A DNA stretch of 30,361 nucleotides, taken from positions 1 to 30,361 of the forward strand of contig JBBBWG010001560.1 of the NCBI GenBank assembly GCA_037176905.1, in the 5' to 3' direction. The position numbers were made by a program, and so were the translations under genes. Below, piece by piece: positions 8,482-19,533 of this stretch. The notes beneath the pieces are model-generated. The model saw nothing but the letters and a program-made list of their open reading frames with translations. It was not told the origin of the DNA and did no database searches. Source of the stretch: Azolla pinnata. Its lineage: Eukaryota; Streptophyta; Polypodiopsida; Salviniales; Salviniaceae. Positions within the stretch are counted from its first letter, which is position 1. Each line of letters starts with the position of its first letter.

Positions 8482-10205
8482 ATGGCTTCCAATCCTGCAG
8501 AGTAAGTAAGAAGATCCGTTCTAATCCGTCTCTGCCATGGGCTTTGATCTTTCTGATGCCGACGATCCGTTCTAATCCGTCTCTCTCTCTCTCTCTCTCT
8601 CTCTCTTTTCTGTGTCTTTTGACAGGGAGAGCTACAGGAGAGAGCCCAAGAAGCCTCCTTTCAAGTTCTTGGTGCCCTTGATCTATGCGCCGATCCTCCC
8701 CCTCAGTAAGTATGCCAGGAAAAATCGCAGAGTAAAAATGTGTTGAAAATCTCTTGTGTTGGCTAAACTAGCTAGCATTCCGTGGCTGCTCCATCTGGCC
8801 ATGGCCTGCAGGTAAAAACGATCACACATGTGTTTCTTGTGTGTTCCGAGAAGCAACTCTATTTGCTCGAATGTTCCATGAATTGTACCGGCTTTTCTCA
8901 AATGAGATTAGCGCATGGAAGGAAAACCACACAACCTACTTCTGGTTGGTCTATGACGATTTTCAATACCAATCCAAGGGATTGGAGGGAAAAAAAAAGA
9001 CGTCTCACATGCATAGGATACCCAGAGCATACATACACAATCTTTATTGAGGCTACTGGTGGTGCTAATCATGCGCATTTTCATGTATGAATGTATGATA
9101 CCCAGAGCATATATACACAACTGTAATCTTTGCTGAGGCTACTGGCAGTACTAATCCTGCCGCATTATCATGCATAATGCCTGGGGTAGATTGTCTCAAA
9201 TAAATCCTCCATGGTAGGCTGTTTAGTCGACTCTATCCACATTATCCATCGGCACATGATAGTGCTACTGATGCACTTGTGTTTGGAATGATTGCTTATG
9301 GGTAACAATCGAGAAATGTGCCTGTCTGAAGGATCTTCAGTTTTCTCTGCAATAGCTGAATCCGTTAATGTTGACCTCTTCCTGTAGAGACTCTCTCTCT
9401 ATCTCTCTCCCCACCGATTAAAGATCACACTAGATGAATATTCATGCAAATCAATGGAAGAAATGTATGCGTTGATTGTGCAGCTAAAAAGTGGAAGGAA
9501 ATACAGAACTAATGTGTTTGGCACTTTGCAATTATTGAAAAATAAGGAAGAATTGCTTCTTTGAAAAAACTTTTGTTCCACTCTGCAAGGTTATGGAATT
9601 CAAAGCGGCAATTATATGTCTTGCATAAACCATTACACCTTTGGAGTGTTCATGCAAGAAACCATTAGACCTACTAGAAATTGTTGAACGACAAGAATTG
9701 AGCGTAATCTCTCCCCCTTTTTATTCCAAAAATACAAGACCTTGAGCTTCACAGTTGGAAGTGATTACAGAGAAAGGGCAGTGGTGATCTTCATATGGAC
9801 CTTGGCCTTTTCATCATTGGTATCTACAACAAAGTTTCTTCTACAGGATTCTGATAGTGTGTCAAGTTAATGCAGGCTTGAGTTGTGTTACATTCTGTAA
9901 TAATGTTGTTTCCTTTGTTCTCTGTTGTGACATGCTCAAAATGTAACTAGTTACGCATGCTGTCTGAACACATTCAGGTTTTTTCTTTTTACAGTCAGAA
10001 TTGGATTAAGGCATAAACCAGTTATCAGGGATCGTGCCTTCACAGTTGTACTAGCAGCAGCTCTAGCTCATGGAGTGTACTTGGTGTATCCTCTTATCTT
10101 TTCAAATCTGTTCGGTTGATTCATCTCATCTGCTTATGATGCAAAAGAATATCCTTAAAAACTGTTATATGCAGAACTGATCTCTATGACATAGAGAGCA
10201 AATAG
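8482..10205 (+). CDS. Small conserved two-helix membrane protein (73 aa), four exons
   Basis: Exons 8482-8501, 8626-8705, 9995-10085 and 10175-10205; total 222 bp, phases consistent at all junctions. The product begins MASNPAEESYRREPKKPPFK, then a hydrophobic stretch FLVPLIYAPILPLI (about 21-34), a basic loop (RIGLRHKPVIRDR, about 35-47), a second hydrophobic stretch AFTVVLAAALAHGVYLV (about 48-64) and an acidic end TDLYDIESK. I believe this is a small protein conserved across plants, but cannot name it with certainty; a mitochondrial membrane location is a guess. Donors 1 and 2 (GTAAGT) are standard. The last intron (10086-10174) has U12-type signals. Without that splice the frame would read from exon 3 into a stop at about 10117, losing the TDLYDIESK tail. 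Intron 2 is 1289 bp and contains a tandem duplication. Confidence 0.75.
8578..8607. repeat. CT microsatellite in intron 1
   Basis: CT run just upstream of the exon 2 acceptor, preceded by two copies of GATCCGTTCTAATCCGTCTC at about 8513 and 8564. It may supply the polypyrimidine tract. Confidence 0.8.
9014..9174. repeat. Tandem duplication of about 80 bp in intron 2
   Basis: GATACCCAGAGCATA followed by a similar sequence through GAGGCTACTGG and TAATC occurs at about 9016-9086 and again at 9098-9174 with substitutions and small indels. Confidence 0.8.
10086..10174 (+). other. Probable U12-type (minor spliceosome) intron, 89 bp
   Basis: The donor reads GTATCCTC, fitting the U12 5' consensus (G/A)TATCCTTT except at one place. 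Upstream of the acceptor, ATCCTTAAAA (about 10151-10160) resembles the U12 branch-site consensus TTCCTTAAC, with the candidate branch A at 10158, 16 nt before the CAG acceptor. There is no strong polypyrimidine tract next to the acceptor, also typical of U12 introns. Splicing joins GT to A to give a valine codon and opens the conserved-looking C-terminus. Confidence 0.75.
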
Positions 10206-12405
10206 GATGGTACAAAATGAGGCGATGGATCCAACGCATATTTCAAATGAGATGAGTTTGAAGGACTAATACTTTACAAAACAGGATTTCTTTCAAACAT
10301 GCATATGTAATAATACTTTTTGTTAGGTTCTCAGAAATTAGTCTTCTTGTGGGCAAAACATTTCGCGCAACCAATGCATTTCCTACCTCTCAACAGGTGA
10401 TGCATTCACAGTTTCATTAAATTTTGAACATATACATTTTTTAACAGAAATTCAACTTTGTTTCTCAAGACCATGGCCTCCAGAGGTGTCATTATCATAA
10501 AGTTGAATTCATATTTTGGCATTCCAAACCAAAAAGTCTCCTTTTCTTGAATACATGTATGAGCTCTTTGTTTGCGTGGTAAGTGATCGAAGAGGACTAT
10601 GGTCCTCCCACTTATTCGAATTACAGTATGCCGAAAAGCAGTACTGGAAAAAATGGTTGGTTATCCGCATTTCTTTGTGGTCTCTCTAATGGCATACCCT
10701 AAACATTTCAATATACAGATAGATTGCCACTGGAATGATATAATATATATGTATATATATGTATACAGGGTATGTCATGTTCTTTCACTTCGACATACCC
10801 TATATATTTCAAATTTGAGATAGATTGCCATTGGGATGATATATATACAAGGTATGCCATGATCTTTCACTTTGACATACCCTAAATATTTCAAATTTGA
10901 GATAGATTGCCATTGGGGTGATATAAATACAGGGTATGAGCCTAAGCAGAGCCTTCATGCAAGTTATGAACTTCCAAATAACCATTGCATCAGGGAGTGT
11001 ACCAAGCAAGCCCTTTGAAGACAACTTGGACCGTCATCGAGTGGTGCAATGTGAGCTGACAATCGCTTATTGGATATAACGATCCAATCTTTGGTGCTGA
11101 TTTAAGACTTCTTTCGCATTCATTGTGGCGTACGAGGTCAAGGTGTCAATGTCCAAAGATCTACATGCTTTTGAGAAAGCATGTACCCCATACGATAGTC
11201 ACTTAGAAAGTGATCCCAACATCGTTTCTAAGGTTGCTAAAAGGACATCCACATTAGAGCCATAGTTGTATGTTGATATTCACCAGAATTTGCTATGCTC
11301 TCGCATGCTACAGAATTTGGAAGGCAACCCAATCTCTACTAGTTCATAGCTGTCAACGAAGTTTGGCTTCCTCAGAATCTTCAGTAAACTTCGAACCCAT
11401 CTAAAGCTTTTAGGATTCAGGGCTGATTGTGTTAAAAACCTTAAAAACCTTCAGTAAACCCTAAAACCCTAAAACCCTCTCGATGATGATTGTGATCATA
11501 TATGCATACCAACACGGATAGTATAGTATCAGCATCAGAACAGCAGCAATAGTGGCAAATCTGCGATAAAGGCCATCGATCTCTACAGATATACACAGAC
11601 AAGACGAGCTAGATACAGAAGCAAGCAGGTTTGCCGGTTGAGCTTAGTTCCTCTATCACAGAGACTCCAGCCTCCCAAGACAAAGAAGATGGAAGCCCAT
11701 CTCCAACAAGTAGATCAAAAGGGAGAGATTTGAAACGTGGAGTGGCTCAAGCAGGAGAATAGATTTACATCCTTCCGCCCCTTACACATTTTCTCAGATT
11801 AGGTAGAAAATCCTAGAATCATAAAAAGTCCAAGATTCTGCAGAGATTGAAGCTGCTATCTGTACAGAGAACAGACACACACACACGTGACTTAGTTGTA
11901 CATATGTATATATATCATTCAGAATTTTATGTTTGCTCTGTTGATTCATCGATCTTCCTAAGTCATTGGATGTACACCTGCACTTATCAGAGAAAAGGAG
12001 GGCATGAAATCAAGCGGAATCTATGCATTTGATTGACTGGTAAGCAAGGGAAGCCCCTAAGTGATCGATCCTGTGGACTTTATATTTAGCCTGTCATATG
12101 TTCTCTTATGAGTTAGCCAATGCAGTGTTGAGATCCAGCATTCCACATATAACCAACAAATCAGCAAAATCAACATGTACCTTTATGAATGGCATGTATA
12201 ACAAGGACCAGTAAATACAAAATCCCTACCCACCCCAAAAAGAAAAATTCATAGTATGCTCCCCCCATCTTCCAATATCGTTTGTAATGCTATTTATTTG
12301 GGCAGCCTACTGTGTTTTTTTTATCCAAAACATGTACTATCAACAAAGAATCGTCCACGTAAAAACTAAAGAATGGCAGATTTAAACATGAGAGACAATC
12401 GTCTC
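10206..12405. other. Intergenic region between convergent genes
   Basis: No supported gene over about 2.2 kb. It contains a threefold tandem repeat at 10690-10940, a short CCCTAAA cluster at about 11451-11480 and a 38-codon coding-like fragment at 11646-11762 (see findings). The 3' ends of the small membrane protein gene and of the PTGES2-like gene both face into it. Confidence 0.6.
10690..10940. repeat. Three tandem 85-100 bp units with short terminal inverted repeats
   Basis: Each unit starts with CATACCCTA, continues TTTCAA...GATAGATTGCCA...GGNTGATAT and ends with a complementary AGGGTATG or AGGTATG. Copies begin at about 10694, 10793 and 10877. The CATACCCT/AGGGTATG ends can pair within a unit. 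Confidence 0.85.
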
Positions 12406-15400
12406 TTAACCTTCCAGCCTGCACGACTTTCCGACAGCAGCTTCCATTCGTTCGTACCATGGCCCAATGCCTGTATTTGCTACCATATCCTTCCCAGCTG
12501 TCAGATATCGAATAGGCCTAAGCACACCAAACACTGCCAAATCTGCTAGGTTCGGCTTTGGTCCTCCTGGAAATTAACATCAACAATATTTGGTGTTAAA
12601 CCATCTTTCAATATACTCTGTAATAAGCAAGCAAAAAAATGTCGTAACATCTTAAAGAAGAAAATAATGGACGGTCACTAAAAACCAGCAGACTCCAGAG
12701 CTCAATTTCAGGGATGCATAATGTCTATTGCAATATTCTGTTGAGGTCAATGCTTTTAATAAGACCTTCCACCAATGCAGGACTTCATGTACCAGTAGCA
12801 CCACACAGGATAAAAGATCACGTGTCCTATGGCATACAAAGGATAGCAATGGCACAGAATCTCATTCCTTCCGATCAAATACAAACACGTAGCCAGCAAA
12901 TATAGCTTAGAACTTTTGGATATTTCAATGTTTAAATCTTACGAAGGTATTTCTGACTAGATGTGATTTCTCTCTGCAGGTTTAATTATCCAACACAGTT
13001 CCTTGATGTTCGAGCTGTATGAATTTCTTGATCGGATGTGACATTACACGATGTCACATGAGAGCTTCATTCCAGCATCATGATATTTATATATAAGCAA
13101 CCAAGGACCTAAATAATGGATCCCTCATTCATGAATCAAGCTATTATACATGCACCATAAAAACTACTATCGGAACATGTGGATTGATAAAAAGCACTGG
13201 GCGGAAATCATCAACACATACCCATAAAAGATCGTCCATTGAGAGCTTTGACCCAGTTCTCTGCTGCATCATATAAGGCAGCACGTTCATCTGTAATATT
13301 GTGACGCTTCTTCAAACGCTTCGATATAAAGTACATTGCTGCTGCCCCTCCATATTTTGCAGTAAACCTTTCCATAGTTGAGAAATTTCCTGCATATTAA
13401 ATGATAAAATTTTGAATTTTAACACCTGGCTTTGAAGGATGCATTATAAACAGTATCCTACAACCTTTTTAGTAAGTTAAGTCTTAGTATACTAAAAACT
13501 GTCCTCAGGTCTACAGTATTTTGTTTGCACTATTCCGACTCACCATGGGTTGTAATATATTCAAATGATTCTAATGCTTCTGATGGATTTCTGTAAATAT
13601 TTGGTGAAAGCACATGGACAAGATGTTCATCGACCCACCTGCAACCAATAAATCAAGCGAAAATCAGTAAGGATGGTAATTTACAACTATCATTGACTAA
13701 TGCCATTCTTATTTCAAAACTGAGAGAGCTTCAATATGAGTATCAAAAACCAAATGAATATGATTCTCTTCGGTGTCTATCATCAGCTCCCAACAAAACT
13801 TTTCAGTCACAAATAACTCCAATAACAATAGCAACAAACAAGCACCATTTTATTTCACCATCCCACTCTGACATATTTCAAGAAAAACAAAAAACATGTT
13901 AACCTTTCGCCATCAGCCCCCAACATCATCATCTCTAGTCATGAGAGCCGAATATTAAACATTATGTTGCTTTCATGGCCACAATGTGCCCATTTTATGA
14001 AAAGGAACAAAATGTTCTTCAATATGTGTCATGGGTCAGGCTAAGGTAAGCTTCAAAAATTCTAATGAACTAGCAAAATAGAAGACAGGGAGATAAAAAT
14101 GGTCATTTATTGTTATTTTATAACTGAGAAGATGTCCAAATCATAGATAATACAAAAGGAATGAGTAGCATCAGCTGGAAGAACAGAAAGAGCATATTTA
14201 ATGTAATGAAAGGCCTTTTGTGCAGTTCTTTGGACAGGATCCCTTGCTTACACAATTGTGAGTACATCTCTCAAGTAACAAATTCAAACATGTCTACAGA
14301 AGGTCAGACCAAGATGATTTTGATATGATTAAAGTGGTAAATGTTTTAACACCACTCGAGCATGGCTAACCAGCTCAAACCAGAATTCTCAATGGGGAGA
14401 TGCAAAAGTTGGCATAGTTACAATCGCATACATATCTAGAACTCAAGAAACATAGAGAGAAATTGTTGAGAGAATATTTACGACAGCTTAGGAACACCTT
14501 CAATAGTTTTGTGACCCCTTCCCAATGCACAGGTCACACAATGAATACCATATCGGGGTCTCAGCCAAAGGAGTTCAAAAGTCAATCAAGCAATTGGAAC
14601 ATGCCATACACATAGGCCAAAAATATCTAGACCACAGGCTTGTTATCCGTGTCATCAACAAATAAAACCCATTATCCTGAAACACCAAAGGCATCCCTCT
14701 CTTCAGAAGTTATCCATCTTAGAGTGACATTTTTTGAAAGAGAAAGTTTCGATCAATCTAAGCTCAAGATCTTCGATTACTAGATGCATCAAATATTCCA
14801 GGTTTAAAAGTAGTTCTAGTATGCTCATCTGAAACACGAAAAGATTTGAAGATGTATTTTCTAATTTTGTTCTGGCCTCTTAAAACGCATTAGTATAGCT
14901 CACGTCCCCTTACTCGCTGGCCTGTTTTTTCTACCCCTAATATCTTGCTTGTCTACCCCATGAACAAATAGTGTAATGACAAGTGTTATACCCAAGAAAG
15001 TAGGAACTATGAGATGGCAGAATTCATATACGTGTCCTCATTGTGAGAAAGAGTTAATTATTAGTCAATGTCCCACCTCCTCCATGTTTCTTGCTCTTCT
15101 ATTGCTTTGGCTTCTTTGACACTAGCACCCACTTGTGAGTTTATCCTCTCATTCAGAGCTGAAATTATGGCTGTAATAATAAAAGAAATGGAATCAATTT
15201 CCTGCAAACGACTTTTATCACCAAAAAATAATGGTTCACATGATTTGAGCCGCCTCCTGATACAGGGCATAAGACTAACATAGATCTCAAACCAGTATCA
15301 GCATGACAAATGGGAAGAGGGTGACAAGCATGCCCGTAGAATCATTCAATTGTTGACCATCGACCATCAAAACCGGAACCTTTTTGTATTCAGACCATTT

Positions 15401-17072
15401 CAGCTCTTTCTTGTTCCATGGGTTCACCTCAACAACTCGATATGGAATATCGTAGTAGTCCAAAAATGCTACAGATGAAAAAACATATTTAGATCAGTAT
15501 ATATCAACTCAAAGTTTGAGCAGTTAGTAATTTTATCCCTTTGATTTTGAGAAGCCTTCGGTAGCACTTAAAATAGTCAAGACAAAATCAATGCTCTTTG
15601 AGCTCTAATTAAGTCATCAAATGCCCAGTTTAAATGTAGATCGTGGAGTTCCAATCAGATGATCCCATTTTCTTGTAGAAAACATTCAAATGGTGCAAAT
15701 GTTTTTACTGCCGATATGTTTTCTTATCAATGGTAGGACAGTATAAAAATGAATATGAAATTCTGGGGCAAAAACACAACAATTCACAAGAAAAAATATC
15801 AAACAAGATTGAGGGGGAGTGCATGATAGAAGACATAAATGAAAGATGAAAAATCAAACACTTTGTAATAATCTAGACCAATGAGAATTTCGCACAAAAA
15901 AGCGAATCAAATTATTTGAAGAAAGAAACGGAATTAAATATCCGCAATATTGCAAGATATATGATGGAAACATCAAAAAAGCTAGAAAAAAATGTTGCCA
16001 CAATTAAAAAGCAGCAATCGCAATTTCCTCCTGCAGCATAGCCAATAAGTAGCATACCGTTCCCCGTACTATTGACAACTGTATACATACACCGAAGCAT
16101 ACAAAAAAGCATTCAAGTTCTTAAGAGTATCAGCATATACAGAAATATTGACATTGCACATGTGGTCTGAGATCTTATATCGATAATGTTCAAGTGTCTT
16201 AGAAATTGCATTGCTAGAGTTATATGCTGTAAAGATTTATCACTGAACTAATTGAAGAACGCAGGGCTTACCCAAAAGAGGATGTTGACAATTTAAGGGC
16301 ACTATAAGAAATGATACAACTAAGAGATTGGACCTTCAACATCAGATGTGATAGGAGAATGGGACGGAAGATTTCATTTGCAAAATATTCAAATCTATAG
16401 TGTGTGGAGTTGCACTTAGCGCAAAATTTAGATGAAGACGCTGATAGGCATTGATTACTTATCATAGCAACCTAAAGAGAAAAGAACAATCTATTTCCAA
16501 TCGGACACTAAGCATTTAACGGAAAAAGAAACGCCTTGTTTTCTCAAAGCTCGTTTTCTCATCCGACACAGAAATCATGGCAATCGTCAAATAAAAAACA
16601 AGCTCCCTCTTTCTAGCTGAAAACAACGGCCATGGCAATCTCCTTAAGGAAAGAAAGAGAGCTCCTGTTTTTGCGTCTGATAGGAGTTGAGGAGATGCGC
16701 AAGAAAAACCCTACCTTTGACCTTGTTGCAAAACGGGCAAGCTTCGTACTGGTAAAGCACGACATCCTTGGGTATGAGGTCCGCGCGAGGTATCTCCTTG
16801 GCAGCGGCGACGGAGGAGTAAGAGGAAGCGGCGAAAGAGATGGAGATGGCGCCGGCAGCGATGAGGGAGCCCATGGACGGATGAGCCGGGGCTCTCACGC
16901 CGCCATCGCCACGACCATCACCGCCGCGACGCTCGCGGGGATCGCCATGGCCACGGAAGCCGATGCCGAGGACGCCGCCGCTGCCGCCGCTGCTGCTGCA
17001 ATGACGGGGAAGGAAGCGGGGAAGAGAGCGATGGAGCCCGGACCTCCGCAAGAGAAGAAGCGAGGGATTCAT
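12406..17072 (-). CDS. PTGES2-like: Prostaglandin E synthase 2-like glutaredoxin/GST membrane protein, six exons
   Basis: Exons, in order of transcription: 17072-16715, 15468-15334, 15170-15077, 13638-13544, 13389-13222, 12566-12406; 1011 bp, 336 aa. The start is the ATG giving MNPSLLLLRR; the frame further upstream has only a TTG. An Arg-rich N-terminus (residues 1-25) suggests organelle targeting; residues about 67-83 (MGSLIAAGAISISFAAS) form a probable membrane anchor. Then comes a glutaredoxin-like fold with VVLYQYEACPFCNKVKAFL, active-site pair Cys112-x-x-Cys115, and KKVPVLMVDG. The GST C-terminal domain has WRRWVDEHLVHVLSPNIYR, KYGGAAAMYFISKRLKKRH, GPKPNLADLAVFGVLRPIRY and a final GIGPWYERMEAAVG. 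The family is the mPGES-2 type; plant members are GST-like proteins whose real substrate is not known to me, so prostaglandin synthesis should not be assumed. The second intron uses a GC donor. Three CCCTAAT boxes lie just upstream. Confidence 0.91.
15171..15333 (-). other. GC-AG intron in the PTGES2-like gene
   Basis: The only junction that keeps the conserved reading (DST-AIISAL, cf. the DSSxII of the family) is ACGG before GCATGC and TTACAG before CCATAATT. The nearest GT donors break the frame. The donor is a weak match to the usual GC-AG form (AG then GCAAGT). Confidence 0.65.
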
Positions 17073-17087
17073 GGCGTCTGCCTGTGT

Positions 17088-17192
17088 CGCCGACAAAACC
17101 CTAATTCCGTCTGCAGGGTCGTCGTCTGTGTCGCCAACAAAACCCTAATTTCGTCTGCACAGTCGTCTGCGTCGCCGACAAAACCCTAATTT
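17088..17192. repeat. Three telo-box units upstream of the PTGES2-like gene
   Basis: GTCGCCGACAAAACCCTAAT and close variants occur at about 17086, 17131 and 17172, spaced 41-44 bp, separated by TTCGTCTGCACAGTCGTC-like sequence. The nearest CCCTAA ends about 25 bp from the ATG. The element AAACCCTAA is the plant telo box. Confidence 0.85.
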
Positions 17193-18560
17193 TGTTCTGC
17201 AAACTCTGCTTCATTAGGAGATTATATATTTAACAGTTATATTTATCAACATGTAATTTATATGTAATCTCCTTCATTAGACTGTGATTAGATGCCAAGT
17301 TCTAGATCTTAATCCAATTGTAGTTTTAATAATTCCACTGTAATGTAACTTGAGGCTCGATGTTGTGTCTGACCCGAGTCGGTCATTGACAGATCCATTA
17401 TTGCTCGATGTCGTGCCTGAACTCGAGCCGGTTATTCGAAGATTTGTTATCCGCTCGGCGTTGCGCTTGATCCTGAGCAAGTTATCTAGAGATTTGTTAT
17501 CGGCAAATTATGTGCCTGACTCGAGTCGGTGGGAGCCGCATGGCGGTGGTCAAATGTGTGCCTGATTGTCGCGATCCAGATATCTGCTCAATCGTGTTCT
17601 GCATCAAGCCACCAGATCGTTCGCCATGCATGTCTTCTTGTCGCAGAGTCCAATGCCACGTTGCACGTAAACGTGGACAACCTTGTCGCCTTAAATCAAG
17701 TCTTTGATGGCCTCCAACGATGTCCTGGTGCCAGAGAATAAGCCCTTTGCAATCTGAATACTAGTGGTCACACCACACCACGTAGTCAATGGGGCACCTA
17801 GATTCATTATCCACACCTCCACACAGCCAAACCAATCCGATGCCCTTCAAAATCATAAACCATCGATGGAAGTTCATCAAAGTCATTCTCTTGGATTCAA
17901 GACTACGATTCATCAAAACTATCAGGAACGACGATTCGGGTCCAAGCTTCTTTGCACGTTGTTCCGACCGCAAGATCATCGATTGTACAACTCCAACCGG
18001 TTTTCATTCTGCCGTTAGGTCGGAGACGGTGTCGTGAAACGACTCGTCATCGGAGCACGGGTTTGTCATTAGGACAATGCAATGCAAACGTAGTCATAGT
18101 CACTCTATCGAAAGATCCTAATGCAAATCGAGAGCGGTGTCGCAACAAGTTCGTTGGAGATGTTCCGCTACGTGATCTTTACGCATGCCCAATTTCCCAA
18201 TTGGTACGTCGTTGATCATACAGTTCGAGAGCAAGAGCTCATCGATCGCGCAATTTCCAAAAGTTCAGTTGCAAAGCTCATAATAAAAACCGCATAATCC
18301 AAGCAATTCCACGAACAATATTATCAATTGTACAGATCCGAGCAATGTCCAGCTGCAAGCTCACGTACAATCGAGCCCAAGAAGTTCGATCACAACATCA
18401 TCCAATTGATTGATCGATCGATCAATCCATCAATCTTACAGTTCGAGCTATGTTCCATTTGTAAGATCACAATCTAGACGGTTCCACTTCAAGATCATCA
18501 ACTATTCGAGGACCGGTTCGAGCTGCTTCACTGACGGAAGACAATGTCAAGCCCGAAATC

Positions 18561-18850
18561 CTAAACCAAAAACCCTAAAGCCCTAAGCCTCAAGCCTAAA
18601 GCCTAAACCCTAAACGATAAACCCTAAATCCTAACCTAAACCCTAAACCCTAACCTAAACCCTAAACAACCCAAAACCCTAACCTTAAACCCAAAACCCA
18701 AAACCCAAAACCCTAAACAACCCAAAACCCAAAACCCAAAACCCAAAACAACCCAAAACCCAAAACCCAAAACCCAAAACAACCCAAAACCCTAACCTTA
18801 AACCCTAAACCCTAAACCCTAACCTTAAACCCTAAACCCTAAACCCTAAT
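18561..18850. repeat. Degenerate interstitial telomere-like block
   Basis: About 290 bp of CCCTAAA, CCTAAAC, CCCAAAA and ACCTTAAA units, all with the C-rich strand on +. Within it a sub-block (about 18690-18790) has shifted to CCCAAAA units with CAACCCAAAA spacers. Confidence 0.9.
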
Positions 18851-19200
18851 TCAGCAAAAATGGTAGCAAAATTGGACACAAGAACACGAAGAGAAAAGGG
18901 AGGGAAAAAAATAGAGGTTTAAAAATTCAAAAAAACTCGCCTTTCCTCGTCTTTCTCTTCTGTGTTTCTCTTTCTTTCTTTCTGTGCGTCTGTCTGTCAG
19001 AGACACGCGCAGATACGGCTCCGTTTTTCAAATCCCTTCCTCCCGAGCTCCTGATCGCCATCGCCATCGCCATCGCCACATCTGCCCTTCCCGTCCTTCG
19101 ATATCCTCCCTGCATTCGTCTTCCCTGAACCGTAAACCCTAAACCGAACAGAAAGAGAACAGAACTCCACCACAACGAGAAAGAAAGACACCGCGATCAG

Positions 19201-19475
19201 GTACGAACTGCCCCTCGCTTCCTTGATTCCAAAACATTCGAAGCTGTAATTTCTCCTCCTCCTCCTCCTTCTTCTTCGTCGTCGTCGTTATCATCATCCT
19301 CGGTTTCACCTCTGTCGGTTTCTTCGTGTTCATCATCATCATCATCGTCTTCTGCTTCTTTGCTTTTTTTTTTTCCTGCAAATAATTGCTCTTTGTATGA
19401 TCCCTGAGATCCCTAGTCAGCAATTCATGGGGCCTAACTTCTGCCCATGCTTCTGCTTTCTTCTTCTAATCGCAG
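19201..19475 (+). other. Putative 5' UTR intron of the NEK gene
   Basis: ATCAG followed by GTACGA at 19200/19201 and a pyrimidine-rich stretch ending TAATCGCAG at 19475 would remove 275 bp of non-coding leader before the ATG at 19534. Inferred from splice-like signals only. Confidence 0.45.
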
Positions 19476-19533
19476 CGACCTAAGGCCCGAACTGTACATC
19501 CTCCCTCCACGGTAAAACCCTAAACTCGAGAGG

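Larger units (their letters stand above)
17073..19533. promoter_or_regulatory. Divergent intergenic region between PTGES2-like and NEK genes
   Basis: About 2.5 kb. Next to the PTGES2-like start are three repeated CCCTAA-containing units (17088-17192). An AT-rich stretch with an inverted repeat (TAGGAGATTA at about 17214 and TAATCTCCT at about 17266) follows. Between 17350 and 18540 there is unassigned DNA with several small ORFs but no recognised protein. A telomere-like block spans 18561-18850. The NEK leader occupies roughly 19100-19533 and probably has an intron. Confidence 0.55.

Noticed and set aside
17073-17096. Longer N-terminus for the PTGES2-like protein
   Set aside because: The in-frame codon at 17096 is TTG, not ATG. 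The first ATG (17072) gives a sensible Arg/Leu-rich presequence.
17350-17980. Possible degenerate retrotransposon (NFHRWF-like string on the minus strand at about 17761-17979)
   Set aside because: The likeness to copia gag is a few residues; no primer-binding site, protease, integrase or reverse-transcriptase motif, nor paired long terminal repeats, were found nearby.
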